Counted from the first letter of the stretch, positions 33,236 to 42,719 are shown. The stretch is DNA of 64,000 nucleotides from UBA1573 sp034005165 (GCA_034005165.1 JAVEVE010000002.1:248001-312000); one strand, 5' to 3'. Translations and numbers: made by a program. Notes: generated from the letters alone by a model not told the origin.

Positions 33236-34420
33236 TTATTGAGCAACAGCAGCCGCAGGGACGCTGCGTGTGCTGGCCTTGGTTTCATTTAATGGCAGGA
33301 ACGGCAAAACATTTCCGTTTTCGTTACTCATGACGACAGTCTTGGCATTTTTCAATACCTGTTCCATGGTCTCAAGATACATACGTTCTGCGGTTACGTC
33401 TTTTGCGCTCTTGTAAGCAGAGTAAACCTGATCGAAACGTTTGGCGTCCCCTGTTGCGCGGGACACGACTTCTTGCGCATACGCATCGGCATCTTGACGC
33501 AGTTTCTCTGCTTCCCCTTTGGCGCGCGGGATAATATCGTTACGATAGGCTTCCGCAAGGTTCTTCAGCTCTTCTTTTTTCTGGCGTGCACGCTGGACTT
33601 CGTTGAAAGCGTCAACAACAGCCGCAGGTGGGTCAACTTTTTGAAGTTGAACATTGTTGATGGTGACGCCGGCATGATATTCATCCAGCAATTTCTGCAT
33701 AAGTGCTTTGGCATCTGTCTGGATTTTAGTCCGAGCATCTGTCAGGGCAGGTTGGATATTTGTTTGACCGATAATCTCGCGCATGGTGCTCGCGGCGACC
33801 ATTTCAATGGTGTCCTCAGGGTCACGAATGGAATACAAATAGTCTTTTGCATCCTGAATGCGCCATAACACAACAAAGTTTATATCAACAATATTCTCGT
33901 CTCCGGTCAGCATCAGGCTTTCATGGCCGCCGCTGGATGTTTTGGATGACGGATAATCGGAATTAGAAGAATATCCGATATGGATACGACGCTCGGTCGT
34001 GACATCAACAATTTGTGTTTTCTGGAATGGCCATGGCGCACGCCATTTAATACCGGGAACTTCATCTGTTCTGGTATATTTTCCGAACGTTAGGACAACG
34101 CCATTCTGGTTTGGCTGGATGAAGTAAATTCCGCTAAGTAACCATGCTGCGACAACCAGAAGGATGGCAAAAGCTACCAGTTTTCCAAATCCGAACCCGC
34201 CTGATCTGGAAGGGGGGAGCATACCTCCGAAATTTTGTCTTAATTTATGAAGCATCTGTTCGAAGTTCAAATCATCATCAGACTTTGATCCGCGACCCCA
34301 GTCAGGGCGGTGGTTATGACCGCGTGTTCGGTCTTCGTTTTGGGGCGTGCCCCAAGGATTTTTACGGGGTTTTGGGTCGCGATGGTCTTCTTGATCGTCA
34401 TCGTTACTATTCCAGGGCAT
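33236..34420 (-). CDS. hflK: HflK, SPFH-domain modulator of FtsH protease
   Basis: About 394 residues. A disordered, Asp/Arg/Pro-rich N-terminus (NSNDDDQEDHRDPKPRKNPW) is cytoplasmic, then one membrane helix (FAILLVVAAWLLSGIYFI), the SPFH domain (QPNQNGVVLTFGKYTRTDEVPG in part), and a coiled coil (VQRARQKKEELKNLAEAYRN). It partners HflC from the same operon. The ATG five codons inside the open frame is preferred, with TGAGGA about eight bases upstream. It is divergent from mrp. Confidence 0.95.
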   Translation of the reverse strand: MPWNSNDDDQEDHRDPKPRKNPWGTPQNEDRTRGHNHRPDWGRGSKSDDDLNFEQMLHKLRQNFGGMLPPSRSGGFGFGKLVAFAILLVVAAWLLSGIYFIQPNQNGVVLTFGKYTRTDEVPGIKWRAPWPFQKTQIVDVTTERRIHIGYSSNSDYPSSKTSSGGHESLMLTGDENIVDINFVVLWRIQDAKDYLYSIRDPEDTIEMVAASTMREIIGQTNIQPALTDARTKIQTDAKALMQKLLDEYHAGVTINNVQLQKVDPPAAVVDAFNEVQRARQKKEELKNLAEAYRNDIIPRAKGEAEKLRQDADAYAQEVVSRATGDAKRFDQVYSAYKSAKDVTAERMYLETMEQVLKNAKTVVMSNENGNVLPFLPLNETKASTRSVPAAAVAQ

Positions 34421-34509
34421 AAAATCGGTCCTCAACTATATATTAGACAATATTTTCTAGACATTAGTACTTTTTGAGGTAAAAACAACAAAGAAACGGA
34501 GTTTACCTG

Positions 34510-35676
34510 ATGTTTTCCTTCCTCAAATCAAAAAAGCAGACCAGTCTGTCTCGTGATGTCGAATTACGTGAATTTATGCGCCAAACGACAGAGTTTGTTC
34601 TTAAAGACATTGAGGGCATGACATTGGAGGATATGCAGGCCACGAAAGCGGGTCAGGCAATCATTGTGGTGAATGTGGCATCAAATGTGCCGGATGATGT
34701 AGCAACATCTGCCCAGAAAACACTTCAGGCGGAAATTGAAAAATTGACGTCAATCACAAAGGCAACAATTGTTCTGACATCCGCGGAATTCAGAGGCGAA
34801 TCAAGAGGGGAATCTAGAAATCAGCAAAAATCCTCACCGTTTGCGCCTACGGCACCTCAATCACAATCAGCCAAAGTGCCGAACGTAAAAGATATTATCG
34901 CCGTGTCCTCAGGAAAAGGTGGAGTCGGAAAGTCAACCGTTGCAATAAACCTTGCATTGGCAATAGCAAAGACGGGAAAAAAAGTAGGTCTTTTGGACGC
35001 GGATATTTATGGACCATCCATTCCAAGGCTTGCAGGGATACAAACGGCCAAGGCAGAAAAGAGTACAGAAGACGGGCGTCTGACGCCGCTTGAAGCCCAT
35101 GGTCTTAAACTCATGTCGATGGGCTTTCTGGTAGACGAGAGTGCGCCGATGATCTGGCGCGGCCCAATGGTTCAGTCGGCTCTTTTGCAAATGGTTCGGG
35201 ATGTGGTGTGGGACGGGCTGGATGTGCTTGTGATTGATATGCCTCCCGGAACAGGAGACATCCATCTGACATTGGCGCAACGCGTGCCGTTATCAGGCGG
35301 GGTTGTTGTTTCGACGCCGCAAGATATTGCCTTAATTGATGCAAGGAAAGGCCTCGAGATGTTCCGCAAAGTTGCCGTACCCGTTTTAGGAATTGTTGAA
35401 AACATGTCCTATTATTGCTGTCCGAATTGCGGACATCGTGAAGACATCTTCGGACATGGTGGAGCAAAAGAAGAAGCTGCAAAGTTGGGGGTGCCTTTTC
35501 TGGGGGAAGTGCCGCTACACAGCAAAATCCGAGAGCTTTCTGATGCCGGTACTCCTGTTGTTATAGCCGATCCGGAAAGTGAACAGGCGCTGGTCTATTG
35601 CACTCTTGCGGAAACTGTCATGAAAAATATAGACCAGGTGCAAAAACCTGCGCCGCGCATTTCAATGGAAGACTAG
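34510..35676 (+). CDS. mrp: Iron-sulfur cluster carrier ATPase Mrp/ApbC
   Basis: 388-residue P-loop NTPase that carries and transfers Fe-S clusters. An N-terminal MIP18-like (DUF59) domain occupies about residues 10-100, then a linker, then the deviant Walker A SSGKGGVGKSTV. The cluster-binding CxxC appears as YCCPNCGHRE, and DMPPGTGDIHLT is the Walker B region. All hallmark residues are present. It is followed after four bases by a HAD hydrolase gene. Confidence 0.95.
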   Translation: MFSFLKSKKQTSLSRDVELREFMRQTTEFVLKDIEGMTLEDMQATKAGQAIIVVNVASNVPDDVATSAQKTLQAEIEKLTSITKATIVLTSAEFRGESRGESRNQQKSSPFAPTAPQSQSAKVPNVKDIIAVSSGKGGVGKSTVAINLALAIAKTGKKVGLLDADIYGPSIPRLAGIQTAKAEKSTEDGRLTPLEAHGLKLMSMGFLVDESAPMIWRGPMVQSALLQMVRDVVWDGLDVLVIDMPPGTGDIHLTLAQRVPLSGGVVVSTPQDIALIDARKGLEMFRKVAVPVLGIVENMSYYCCPNCGHREDIFGHGGAKEEAAKLGVPFLGEVPLHSKIRELSDAGTPVVIADPESEQALVYCTLAETVMKNIDQVQKPAPRISMED

Positions 35677-35680
35677 ATAA

Positions 35681-36352
35681 ATGGATTTGGTTATCTTTGA
35701 TAATGACGGAACGCTCTCTGATTCCGAATTTCTGAATAACAAAGTTGTATCTGATATCCTGATGTCATACGGCTTTGATAAATATACACCTGAGTATTGC
35801 GTGCGTGAACTGGCAGGAAAATCTATGCCAAGTATCAAAGAGGCAATTGAGCAGGAATATAACACAAAACTTCCTGAAAATTTTATTCAGGAATTTATAG
35901 AGCAGGTCAGCCAACAGATTCCTATAAAGTTGCAGCCTGTACGCGGTGCTGTGGAAGCTGTCAAGGAATTGGCAAAGTCTTATAAGATATGTGTGGCCTC
36001 TAACGGCGAGGCAGAAAATGTTGAAGCCTGTATTGAAAAGATTGGACTTATGCCTGTCTTCGGGCGTGAGCGCATTTTTACCAAATCGCTTGTTGCTCGT
36101 GGCAAACCATCTCCGGACCTGTTTTTATATGCGGCGAAACGTATGGAAACGTTGCCGGATCGGGCGATTGTGATCGAAGATACGGTTGCAGGTGTGTGTG
36201 CGGGTGTCGCGGCTGGGATGCATGTCTTGGGGATAACGGCCGTATCGCATCATCCTGAGGACACAGCTAAGTCATTGCTAAGTCATGGAGCTAAAAGGGT
36301 TTTTTCGAATTGGTCGGAAATAATGGATTACATAAAAATGGGCTGTGGATAA
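35681..36352 (+). CDS. HAD-superfamily phosphatase (phosphoglycolate phosphatase-like)
   Basis: 223 residues. Motif I is FDNDGTLSDSE near residue 6, a helical cap (about 15-90) follows, motif II is VASNGE, Lys is in ARGKPSPDLFL, and motif IV is IVIEDTVAGVCAG. The ordering is the classical beta-PGM/Gph subgroup. The substrate cannot be told from sequence. It directly follows mrp and probably shares its transcript. Confidence 0.88.
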   Translation: MDLVIFDNDGTLSDSEFLNNKVVSDILMSYGFDKYTPEYCVRELAGKSMPSIKEAIEQEYNTKLPENFIQEFIEQVSQQIPIKLQPVRGAVEAVKELAKSYKICVASNGEAENVEACIEKIGLMPVFGRERIFTKSLVARGKPSPDLFLYAAKRMETLPDRAIVIEDTVAGVCAGVAAGMHVLGITAVSHHPEDTAKSLLSHGAKRVFSNWSEIMDYIKMGCG

Positions 36353-36449
36353 GTATCCGTATTCGCACTTGCAAATTGGAAAAAGGGCGTTTATGTTCCA
36401 ACCGTTCTGAAAATGAAATGTTTAACAATACTTACGGGAACTAGAAATT

Positions 36450-36686
36450 ATGAGCGATATTGCAGACCGCGTTAAAAAAATCGTCGTTGAGCACCTTAGC
36501 GTTGACGAGAGCAAAGTAACTGAAGGCGCTAGCTTCATTGACGATCTGGGAGCTGACTCCTTGGATACGGTTGAGCTGGTTATGGCTTTCGAAGAAGAAT
36601 TCAACATCGAAATTCCTGATGACGCAGCAGAAAAGATCCAAACATTTGGTGATGCTGTTAGCTTCATTAGCCAAAAGGCTGCCTAA
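36450..36686 (+). CDS. acpP: Acyl carrier protein
   Basis: 78-residue carrier of growing fatty acids. The phosphopantetheine attachment motif GADSLDTVELVMAFEEEF is central, and the protein is strongly acidic and all-helical. It precedes fabF and mltG as in many proteobacteria. A hairpin between acpP and fabF would favour higher ACP expression. Confidence 0.98.
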   Translation: MSDIADRVKKIVVEHLSVDESKVTEGASFIDDLGADSLDTVELVMAFEEEFNIEIPDDAAEKIQTFGDAVSFISQKAA

Positions 36687-36704
36687 TTTCGATGCAGTTA
36701 TTTT

Positions 36705-36757
36705 AAAGGGCCGTTTTCGCCACGGATGAAAAGTCTTGGCGCGGCCCTTTTCTTTTG
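36705..36757 (+). terminator. Attenuator/terminator between acpP and fabF
   Basis: AAAGGGCCG and CGGCCCTTT form the outer stem, with CGCCA/TGGCG inside, and a T-rich tail follows. It lies 19 bases after the acpP stop. Confidence 0.75.
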
Positions 36758-36799
36758 TTTTAATGCGATAAAATCCGAATAATCCGAAACTTGGAAAAA

Positions 36800-38071
36800 A
36801 TGATGAAACGCGTAGTAATTACTGGAATGGGAATCGTCTCTCCGCTCGGCGTGGGACTAGATAAAAACTGGGCTGCTCTGACTTCAGGCAAAAGCGGCAT
36901 TCGCAAAATCACACGGTTTGACGTGTCTGATATGTCCTCGCAGATTGCGGGTCTTGTTCCATATCAGAATGAAGGATTTGATGACGGCTTTAACGCAGAT
37001 AACGCAATGCCGCCAAAAGAGCAAAAGAAAGTCGATACATTTATTCTCTATGGAATTATGGCGGCTGATGAAGCTGTGGCTGACTCAGGTTGGGCGCCGC
37101 AAACAGATGAAGAGCGTGAACGCACAGGCGTGATGATTGGATCTGGCATCGGAGGCTTGCAAAGCATTTATGAAACATCCGAAACATTGATTCAAAAAGG
37201 TCCGCGCCGCGTATCCCCATTTGCAGTTCCTGCAATGCTGATTAACTTGGCGTCCGGTCACGTTTCTATTAAGCACGGCTTCAAAGGGCCGAACCATTCT
37301 GTTGTAACAGCTTGCGCGACGGGCTCTCACGCGATTGGTGATGCTGCACGTCTTATCGCTCTGGGTGATGCTGATGTGATGGTGGCAGGCGGAGCAGAAG
37401 CAGCCGTCAACCGCTTGGGTGTAGCATCCTTTGCGGCGTGCCGCGCACTTTCGACATCTTATAACGATAACCCTGAAGCAGCCTCACGTCCGTTCGACGA
37501 AGGTCGTGACGGATTTGTTATCGCCGAAGGTTCCGGTATCGTGGTTCTGGAAGAATTGGAACACGCGAAAAAACGCGGTGCGAAAATATATGCCGAAGTC
37601 ATTGGATATGGCCTTTCTGGTGATGCATATCATATCACATCTCCGGCAGAGGACGGGGATGGCGGTTTCCGCGCAATGAAAGCTGCATTAAAGCGTGCAG
37701 AAGTAAACCCTGAAGACATTGACTACATCAATGCCCACGGAACCTCGACCCCGATGGGCGATGGAATCGAATGCGGCGCGGTCAAACGTCTCTTTGCGAA
37801 TGTATTGGATAAGGTATCTATGTCCTCAACCAAGTCGGCAATCGGTCACTTGTTGGGTGCAGCCGGCGCAGTTGAAGCTATTTATACAGTCAAGGCTATG
37901 AATACGGGTATTCTGCCGCCGACACTCAATCTCGAGAACGTGTCCAAATCTTGCAAGGGATTGGATCTTGTTCCAAAAGTCGCAAAAGAAAAGAAAGTCA
38001 AATTGGCACTGTCCAACTCTTTCGGATTTGGCGGCACCAATGCGTCTCTGGTTTTAAAAGCCTACGAATAA
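36800..38071 (+). CDS. fabF: 3-oxoacyl-ACP synthase II (FabF)
   Basis: Condensing enzyme of fatty-acid elongation. About 423 residues, thiolase fold. The catalytic Cys is in VVTACATGSHAIG, and the two His are in NAHGTSTPMGD and KSAIGHLLGAAGAVE; the C-terminal SNSFGFGGTNASL is typical. ATG ATG marks the start; GGAAAAA just ahead supports either. It lies downstream of acpP and upstream of mltG. Confidence 0.97.
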   Translation: MMKRVVITGMGIVSPLGVGLDKNWAALTSGKSGIRKITRFDVSDMSSQIAGLVPYQNEGFDDGFNADNAMPPKEQKKVDTFILYGIMAADEAVADSGWAPQTDEERERTGVMIGSGIGGLQSIYETSETLIQKGPRRVSPFAVPAMLINLASGHVSIKHGFKGPNHSVVTACATGSHAIGDAARLIALGDADVMVAGGAEAAVNRLGVASFAACRALSTSYNDNPEAASRPFDEGRDGFVIAEGSGIVVLEELEHAKKRGAKIYAEVIGYGLSGDAYHITSPAEDGDGGFRAMKAALKRAEVNPEDIDYINAHGTSTPMGDGIECGAVKRLFANVLDKVSMSSTKSAIGHLLGAAGAVEAIYTVKAMNTGILPPTLNLENVSKSCKGLDLVPKVAKEKKVKLALSNSFGFGGTNASLVLKAYE

Positions 38072-38089
38072 TCAAGCGAGCTATTCGAA

Positions 38090-39079
38090 ATGAAATATGT
38101 GCTCTATCCGTTGCTGCTGGCAATTACTATTGCCGCAGCGCTCTCGGCATATTCGGTTTATCTCTACGGACAACCTGGGCCGTTTGATAGCGCGCAAACA
38201 TTTCAAATCGAAAAAGGCAACGGTGCGCGCATCATTGCATCTAATCTCAAAGATCAGAAGCTGATATCAAATGATCTTATCTTTCTGATAACTCTGAAAT
38301 TGAAAGGGAAGGGGGCAACTCTTAAAGCCGGAGAGTACGAGATACAGGCTCATGCAACCATTTCCGACATCCAGAATCAACTGATTGAAGGCCGTGTTGT
38401 CCAACGCAAATTTACCATCCCTGAGGGCCGTACCAGCTTTGAAATCGTGGAAATTCTTGATGCAACCGAAGGACTGATTGGTGAAATCAAAGACACTCCA
38501 GCCGAAGGGACATTGCTTCCCGATACGTATCATTTTACACGTGATGAACCGCGCATCGATAAAATCAATCAGATGCAGCAAGCTATGGCTAGTGTTAAGG
38601 CAGATCTTTGGGATAAACGCCAAAAAGATTTGCCGTTTACAACATGGGAAGAAGCGGTGACGCTCGCCTCAATCGTAGAAAAAGAAACAGGCGTAGCCCA
38701 CGAACGCAAAACCATAGCTGGTGTTTTTATCAATCGCTTGCGTCAAGGAATCCCGCTTCAATCTGATCCGACTGTCATTTATGCCATCACCAAAGGGGCA
38801 CATAAAAATGAAGGGCAAGGGCCGCTGGGGCGTCGTTTGTTACTCAAAGACCTGCAAATAGAGTCTCCTTATAATACATACAGGAATGCGGGACTGCCCC
38901 CTGGCCCGATTGCCAATCCCGGAAAAGACGCGATAGAGGCTGTTCTGAACCCTGAGAAGAATGACTTTATCTATTTCGTAGCTGACGGCACGGGCGGGCA
39001 TGTCTTTGCGAAAACATTGGTCGAACATAATAAAAACGTCTCTGAATGGCGGAAGTTGCGCCGCAGCATAGAAAAATGA
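38090..39079 (+). CDS. mltG: Endolytic murein transglycosylase MltG
   Basis: 329-residue membrane-anchored enzyme that cleaves nascent peptidoglycan strands and sets glycan length. One N-terminal helix (VLYPLLLAITIAAALSAYSVYL) is followed by a LysM-like subdomain and the YceG catalytic domain. The catalytic Glu lies in LASIVEKETG, with VFINRLRQGIPLQSDPTVIYA and SPYNTYRNAGLPPGPIANPG as further signatures. It is 18 bases after fabF, the common fabF-mltG arrangement. Confidence 0.96.
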   Translation: MKYVLYPLLLAITIAAALSAYSVYLYGQPGPFDSAQTFQIEKGNGARIIASNLKDQKLISNDLIFLITLKLKGKGATLKAGEYEIQAHATISDIQNQLIEGRVVQRKFTIPEGRTSFEIVEILDATEGLIGEIKDTPAEGTLLPDTYHFTRDEPRIDKINQMQQAMASVKADLWDKRQKDLPFTTWEEAVTLASIVEKETGVAHERKTIAGVFINRLRQGIPLQSDPTVIYAITKGAHKNEGQGPLGRRLLLKDLQIESPYNTYRNAGLPPGPIANPGKDAIEAVLNPEKNDFIYFVADGTGGHVFAKTLVEHNKNVSEWRKLRRSIEK

Positions 39080-39134
39080 TGGCGTTCAAAGCAGTCCTTG
39101 TATAAAAAAGCAGGGTATTTAGGAAAATAATAAT

Positions 39135-40097
39135 ATGACTGCCTTAAAGAGATTGGTCATTCTTGATCTCGATAACACATTATTTGACGCGTTGGGCCGT
39201 TGGGCCTCTTGCACGCGTGCGCTTGTTCAGGATTTTGCTGCCGCCAATAATCTGGCGCCCGATACAATTCACAAACTCATTAAGGAAGCGCACGGCCAAC
39301 ATCGTTTTAATGATGGCGCGGCATTGGTAGATGCTATGATTGAGGCTGATCCTGCAATCATTGAAGGGCAAAAAAATCTCTCTGCGGAATGGCAGCTTGC
39401 TAATCGCCGCGTAGCCTCTAATTGGCATGAAAACAGCAGTAACATGGTATGGATGTATGATGGCGTGATTGATAGCCTGAAATACTGGAAGAAAAATGGT
39501 GTAAAAATTATCATTGAAACAGATTGCGAAGTTGTTGCTGTACACCGCAATCTCTATCTTTTAGGAAAAGAAGCCGAGCGCCGAGGTCAACTCGAAAAAG
39601 CAGCACATATTGCTCCCTTGATTGATGAGATCTATTGTCAGCCTGCTATTGCTGAATCTTCTATATATTTCACCGATGTTGATAGCGGAGTAAGAGATAT
39701 TCTTTCTGCCAAAACACATATCTGGGATGACCGTCACTATAAACCTCATGCAGATCATGTGGCTACTATTCTTGAGCGTGCAAATATTCCGGCGGGGCAG
39801 GCGATCTATATCGGAGACAGTTACAAGGACGGGGCAGAAGCCGCATCTATTTTTCCGCAGATTGATTTTATCTGGGCCAAATACGGAGCTGCAGTGACAA
39901 GCGATACGCTGGACCTTTACGAGTGTGTCGGAAGCAAAAGCTTTACCTACGGCGAAGACAGCGTGATGGCAGCCATGCAGGAACGTGGCATCCACCCATA
40001 CATCACGCTCTTGACTGGTTTGCACGATGTTTTGCCGCATTTCACCTGGGGCAGTAGGGTAACGCAAGTTTCGGAAATCAATCCGCCACGAAACTAG
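39135..40097 (+). CDS. HAD-superfamily hydrolase
   Basis: 320 residues, larger than a simple HAD phosphatase. Motif I is ILDLDNTLFDALG near residue 9, motif II may be IIIETDCEVVA, and motif IV is IYIGDSYKDGAEA near 230. The long insert between I and II (about 25-110) is helical, and a C-terminal tail of about 70 residues follows the core. The substrate is unknown. AGGAAAA lies eight bases before the ATG. Confidence 0.8.
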   Translation: MTALKRLVILDLDNTLFDALGRWASCTRALVQDFAAANNLAPDTIHKLIKEAHGQHRFNDGAALVDAMIEADPAIIEGQKNLSAEWQLANRRVASNWHENSSNMVWMYDGVIDSLKYWKKNGVKIIIETDCEVVAVHRNLYLLGKEAERRGQLEKAAHIAPLIDEIYCQPAIAESSIYFTDVDSGVRDILSAKTHIWDDRHYKPHADHVATILERANIPAGQAIYIGDSYKDGAEAASIFPQIDFIWAKYGAAVTSDTLDLYECVGSKSFTYGEDSVMAAMQERGIHPYITLLTGLHDVLPHFTWGSRVTQVSEINPPRN

Positions 40098-40223
40098 ATT
40101 ATAATAGTCCCAAGCGGCGGTGTTGCTAACTTTCGGACGTCGTATCCTCTTCATACCCGTCAGATACCAGTTCATCAGAGCAGCGGGTCTGTGTTAATCC
40201 AACTATTACCCTGAAGCGGGTCC
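40098..40223. other. Intergenic region before the tRNA-Met region
   Basis: No gene, terminator or recognisable regulatory element was seen. Confidence 0.3.
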
Positions 40224-40466
40224 GTGGGAAACAACATGGGCAATAACGAAGACGATGTCCTGAACGTCATTTTAGCAGCTCAAAATTTCAAAAGAGAAAA
40301 CAACAAAAGATTTTTTAGCAGCCGCGGAAGCCAAGAAAAAAGTCTAAAAGATAAGACTGTTACGCTAAGGTATGCCCCAAGCTCTGTCGAAGAAATGGGA
40401 AAGGTCGAGAGAGGTCTAAGTAATTGTAATCGAGGGGAATTATATGGTGGCGGTGGAGGGATTTGA
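40224..40466 (+). CDS. Doubtful small open frame running into antisense of tRNA-Met
   Basis: 80 codons with a plausible, Asn/Lys-rich protein composition (NEDDVLNVILAAQNFKRE). The last seven codons (GGGGGI and stop) are the antisense of the tRNA-Met 3' end, so if real the gene's tail has been fused to the tRNA region. No convincing ribosome site and no recognised family. It could be a decayed 5' fragment. Confidence 0.25.
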   Translation: MGNNMGNNEDDVLNVILAAQNFKRENNKRFFSSRGSQEKSLKDKTVTLRYAPSSVEEMGKVERGLSNCNRGELYGGGGGI

Positions 40467-40519
40467 ACCCCCGACCAAAGGATTATGATTCCTCTGCTCT
40501 ACCACTGAGCTACACCGCC
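40445..40519 (-). tRNA. tRNA-Met (anticodon CAT), probably elongator
   Basis: 75 bases on the minus strand with encoded CCA. The acceptor stem is GGCGGTG with CACCGCC; anticodon stem GAGGA/TCCTT encloses ATCATAA, giving CAT; the T arm holds GGTTCAAATCC. The fully paired first base pair rules out an initiator tRNA. It resembles alphaproteobacterial elongator Met, though tRNA-Ile with a lysidine-modified CAT cannot be wholly excluded. Confidence 0.93.
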
Positions 40520-40586
40520 ATGGTGCAAAAAATACGGTAAATAAATCTAGTACTTTTTGAAAAGTGAAGCCTTATATGCTTAAAAA

Positions 40587-41111
40587 TCAGCCCCTTGTCA
40601 AGGCCCTTATGATTTCTTGCCCTTGAACCTGCGAAAGTCCTTGGGAGCGGCACAATTCACGGAATCTCCGGGAATGGTTTTCGGCTTTTTCCATGTGTCC
40701 CAAGGCAAATTCCAGAGAAATCTGCCGCGCTACCACATAAGGCGAGTTCGGGTAGCTGTTTAGGAGGTTCTGGAGATTCCGGACCAGATCATCTGCGGAT
40801 TGAGCTTTATGCGTGGTTACAATACCGGATAGACTTTTTTTGTATTGTGCCCCTGCGGCATGGCGAATTTGTATGCTGGCGATTTCCTGATCGGTGGCAT
40901 TGGAAAAAGCAGCGCACAGGGCAGATTTGTGATCCTTGCCGAATCCGCGTACAACAAGCTCGAAAAGCGGCAACAAGAGCTTTACAGCAGGCGTGACGCG
41001 TTGCTCTGGGGCATTATAAGGGCGATGGGAATGGGAATGGGGTCCAAATCCTTTCCGCGCGCGTGGACGATCTGAATTCTTGTCAATCGGACGTTTCTTA
41101 TGTTGGGTCAT
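40587..41111 (-). CDS. Helical-repeat-like protein of unknown function
   Basis: 174 residues. The first 40 are basic and His/Arg/Pro-rich (KKRPIDKNSDRPRARKGF, HSHSHRPY) and probably disordered or nucleic-acid binding. The rest is helical with a TPR-like rhythm (LVRNLQNLLNSYPNSPYVVARQ, LEFALGHMEKAENHSRRFREL). No family is recognised. It starts six bases after mnmA, so both are one transcript. Confidence 0.65.
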   Translation of the reverse strand: MTQHKKRPIDKNSDRPRARKGFGPHSHSHRPYNAPEQRVTPAVKLLLPLFELVVRGFGKDHKSALCAAFSNATDQEIASIQIRHAAGAQYKKSLSGIVTTHKAQSADDLVRNLQNLLNSYPNSPYVVARQISLEFALGHMEKAENHSRRFRELCRSQGLSQVQGQEIIRALTRG

Positions 41112-41117
41112 GACATA

Positions 41118-42317
41118 TTACGCAGCTTGGGTTTTTGTATAGGGAGCGAGTTCAGGCTCCGGAACAGGATTAGGAAGAGTTTCCAGTTCGGTTGAAATAA
41201 TCCATCCACCACCGATGACGCGGTCATCGAGATAGCAAACAGCAGCTTGTCCAGGAGAAATGCCATATTGCGCATCCTTTAGGCGAAGTGTGGCGGCACC
41301 TTCTACGGAAGGAGTTAGATAGGCAGGAACAGCACGCGTCATGGAGCGCAGCTTGACTTCGACAGGAATGGTTTCCATCCCTACACCCCCCAGCCAGTTA
41401 CATCCCCTTAAATGAACAACATCGCGTGCCAGAGCTTCTTTTGGCCCGACAATCACGCGCGCAGTTTCCGCATCAACGGCAACAACATATAATGGATCAT
41501 TATTCTCGGTAAATCCGCCGCCGATGCCAAGGCCTTTACGTTGTCCGACAGTATAATGAATAATACCTTTGTGCGTGCCTAAAACGCGACCATCCAGATG
41601 CACGATCTCCCCATCACGCTCTGCCTCAGGGGCAATTTTTTTGACAACAGAGGCATAATCCCCGTTCGGGACAAAACAAATATCCTGCGAGTCCGGTTTG
41701 TCGGCATTCACCAATCCCAAACGCTCCGCGTGTTGGCGTGTAACATCTTTTGTCCATCCACCCAAAGGAAAGCGCAAGAAATCAAGCTGCTCTTGTGTAG
41801 TTGCAAACAGGAAGTAGCTCTGGTCTTTAGTGCTATCAACTGCGCGGCGCAATTCCGAAACGCCGGATTCATTAACAAGACGCTGCACGTAATGCCCTGT
41901 CACCATGCAATCGGCATTGAGGTCTCTTGCGACTTGTAGCAGATCATGAAACTTGACGGTCTGGTTACATTTCACACACGGAATAGGGGTCTCGCCTTTT
42001 AAGTAGCTTTCGACAAAATCATCAATCACAGACTGGCGGAAATTGCTTTCGTAATTGAGAACATAGTGCGGAAAGCCGCGTTCTTCGGCAACGCGCTTGG
42101 CATCATAAATATCTTTTCCTGCGCAACAGGCACCTTTTTTGGCAATGGCGTCGCCGTAATCATAAAGCTGTAATGTGATCCCCACCACATCATACCCTTG
42201 CTCATGCAAAAGGGCAGCAGCCACGGATGAATCAACACCGCCCGACATGGCAACAACCACGCGGGTCTCGGCAGGAGACTTGGCAAATCCAAGCGAATTA
42301 AGGGGTGTGTCAGACAT
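41118..42317 (-). CDS. mnmA: tRNA-specific 2-thiouridylase MnmA
   Basis: Thiolates U34 of Lys, Glu and Gln tRNAs using persulfide sulfur. About 399 residues. The PP-loop ATP-binding motif is AMSGGVDSSVAA; the catalytic Cys pair is in TPIPCVKCNQ and SQDICFVPNGDY. A beta-barrel C-terminus ends the protein. The internal ATG (MSDTPLN) is used because the upstream extension is not conserved in character. The sulfur source may be the cysteine desulfurase encoded about 2 kb away. Confidence 0.96.
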   Translation of the reverse strand: MSDTPLNSLGFAKSPAETRVVVAMSGGVDSSVAAALLHEQGYDVVGITLQLYDYGDAIAKKGACCAGKDIYDAKRVAEERGFPHYVLNYESNFRQSVIDDFVESYLKGETPIPCVKCNQTVKFHDLLQVARDLNADCMVTGHYVQRLVNESGVSELRRAVDSTKDQSYFLFATTQEQLDFLRFPLGGWTKDVTRQHAERLGLVNADKPDSQDICFVPNGDYASVVKKIAPEAERDGEIVHLDGRVLGTHKGIIHYTVGQRKGLGIGGGFTENNDPLYVVAVDAETARVIVGPKEALARDVVHLRGCNWLGGVGMETIPVEVKLRSMTRAVPAYLTPSVEGAATLRLKDAQYGISPGQAAVCYLDDRVIGGGWIISTELETLPNPVPEPELAPYTKTQAA

Positions 42318-42422
42318 GGGGGGCAATATAGGCAAGCTGACCCCAAAAAGCAACTTTTTAACATATTACTAAGCGTTTCTCTGTAGGATAGTCGAATTAA
42401 GTGCTGAAAATTGGGGGGTAAA

Positions 42423-42719
42423 ATGGCAGATCCACTAGGACCTATACAACCGGGCGAATGTAAATATATGGACGACTTGGTTAAAGCGCAGGAGGCTGAA
42501 AATACTGTTATATTGCAAGGCAGCAATTCCGAGCAGCAAATGGCGGTTTTTAAAGCCAATTTTGAAGAGATCGTGACGGCTGCAAAAATGGTTTCTGAAA
42601 ACGGCTGTCCTTCCCCTGATTCTAAAGTTGCTCAGGATATGGCAGGTCGTAACGCGGCTATGAATGCCGAAGTGAATCAGCTTTACACGCAGAATTCCGC
42701 AATTAAATTTGAGCCTTAG
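42423..42719 (+). CDS. Small protein of unknown function
   Basis: 98 residues, acidic, predicted mainly helical (DLVKAQEAENTVILQG, MAVFKANFEEIVTAAKMV), with two Cys (GECKYM, NGCPSP) and no signal peptide or membrane segment. GGGGGG lies four bases before the ATG, deciding it over an upstream TTG. No family is recognised. Its stop codon lies inside a 14-base tandem duplication. Confidence 0.6.
   Translation: MADPLGPIQPGECKYMDDLVKAQEAENTVILQGSNSEQQMAVFKANFEEIVTAAKMVSENGCPSPDSKVAQDMAGRNAAMNAEVNQLYTQNSAIKFEP

Noticed and set aside
36344..36352. Perfect DnaA box (TGTGGATAA)
   Set aside because: A single copy overlapping the stop codon of a HAD gene, with no other boxes or AT-rich element nearby, so not evidence of an origin.
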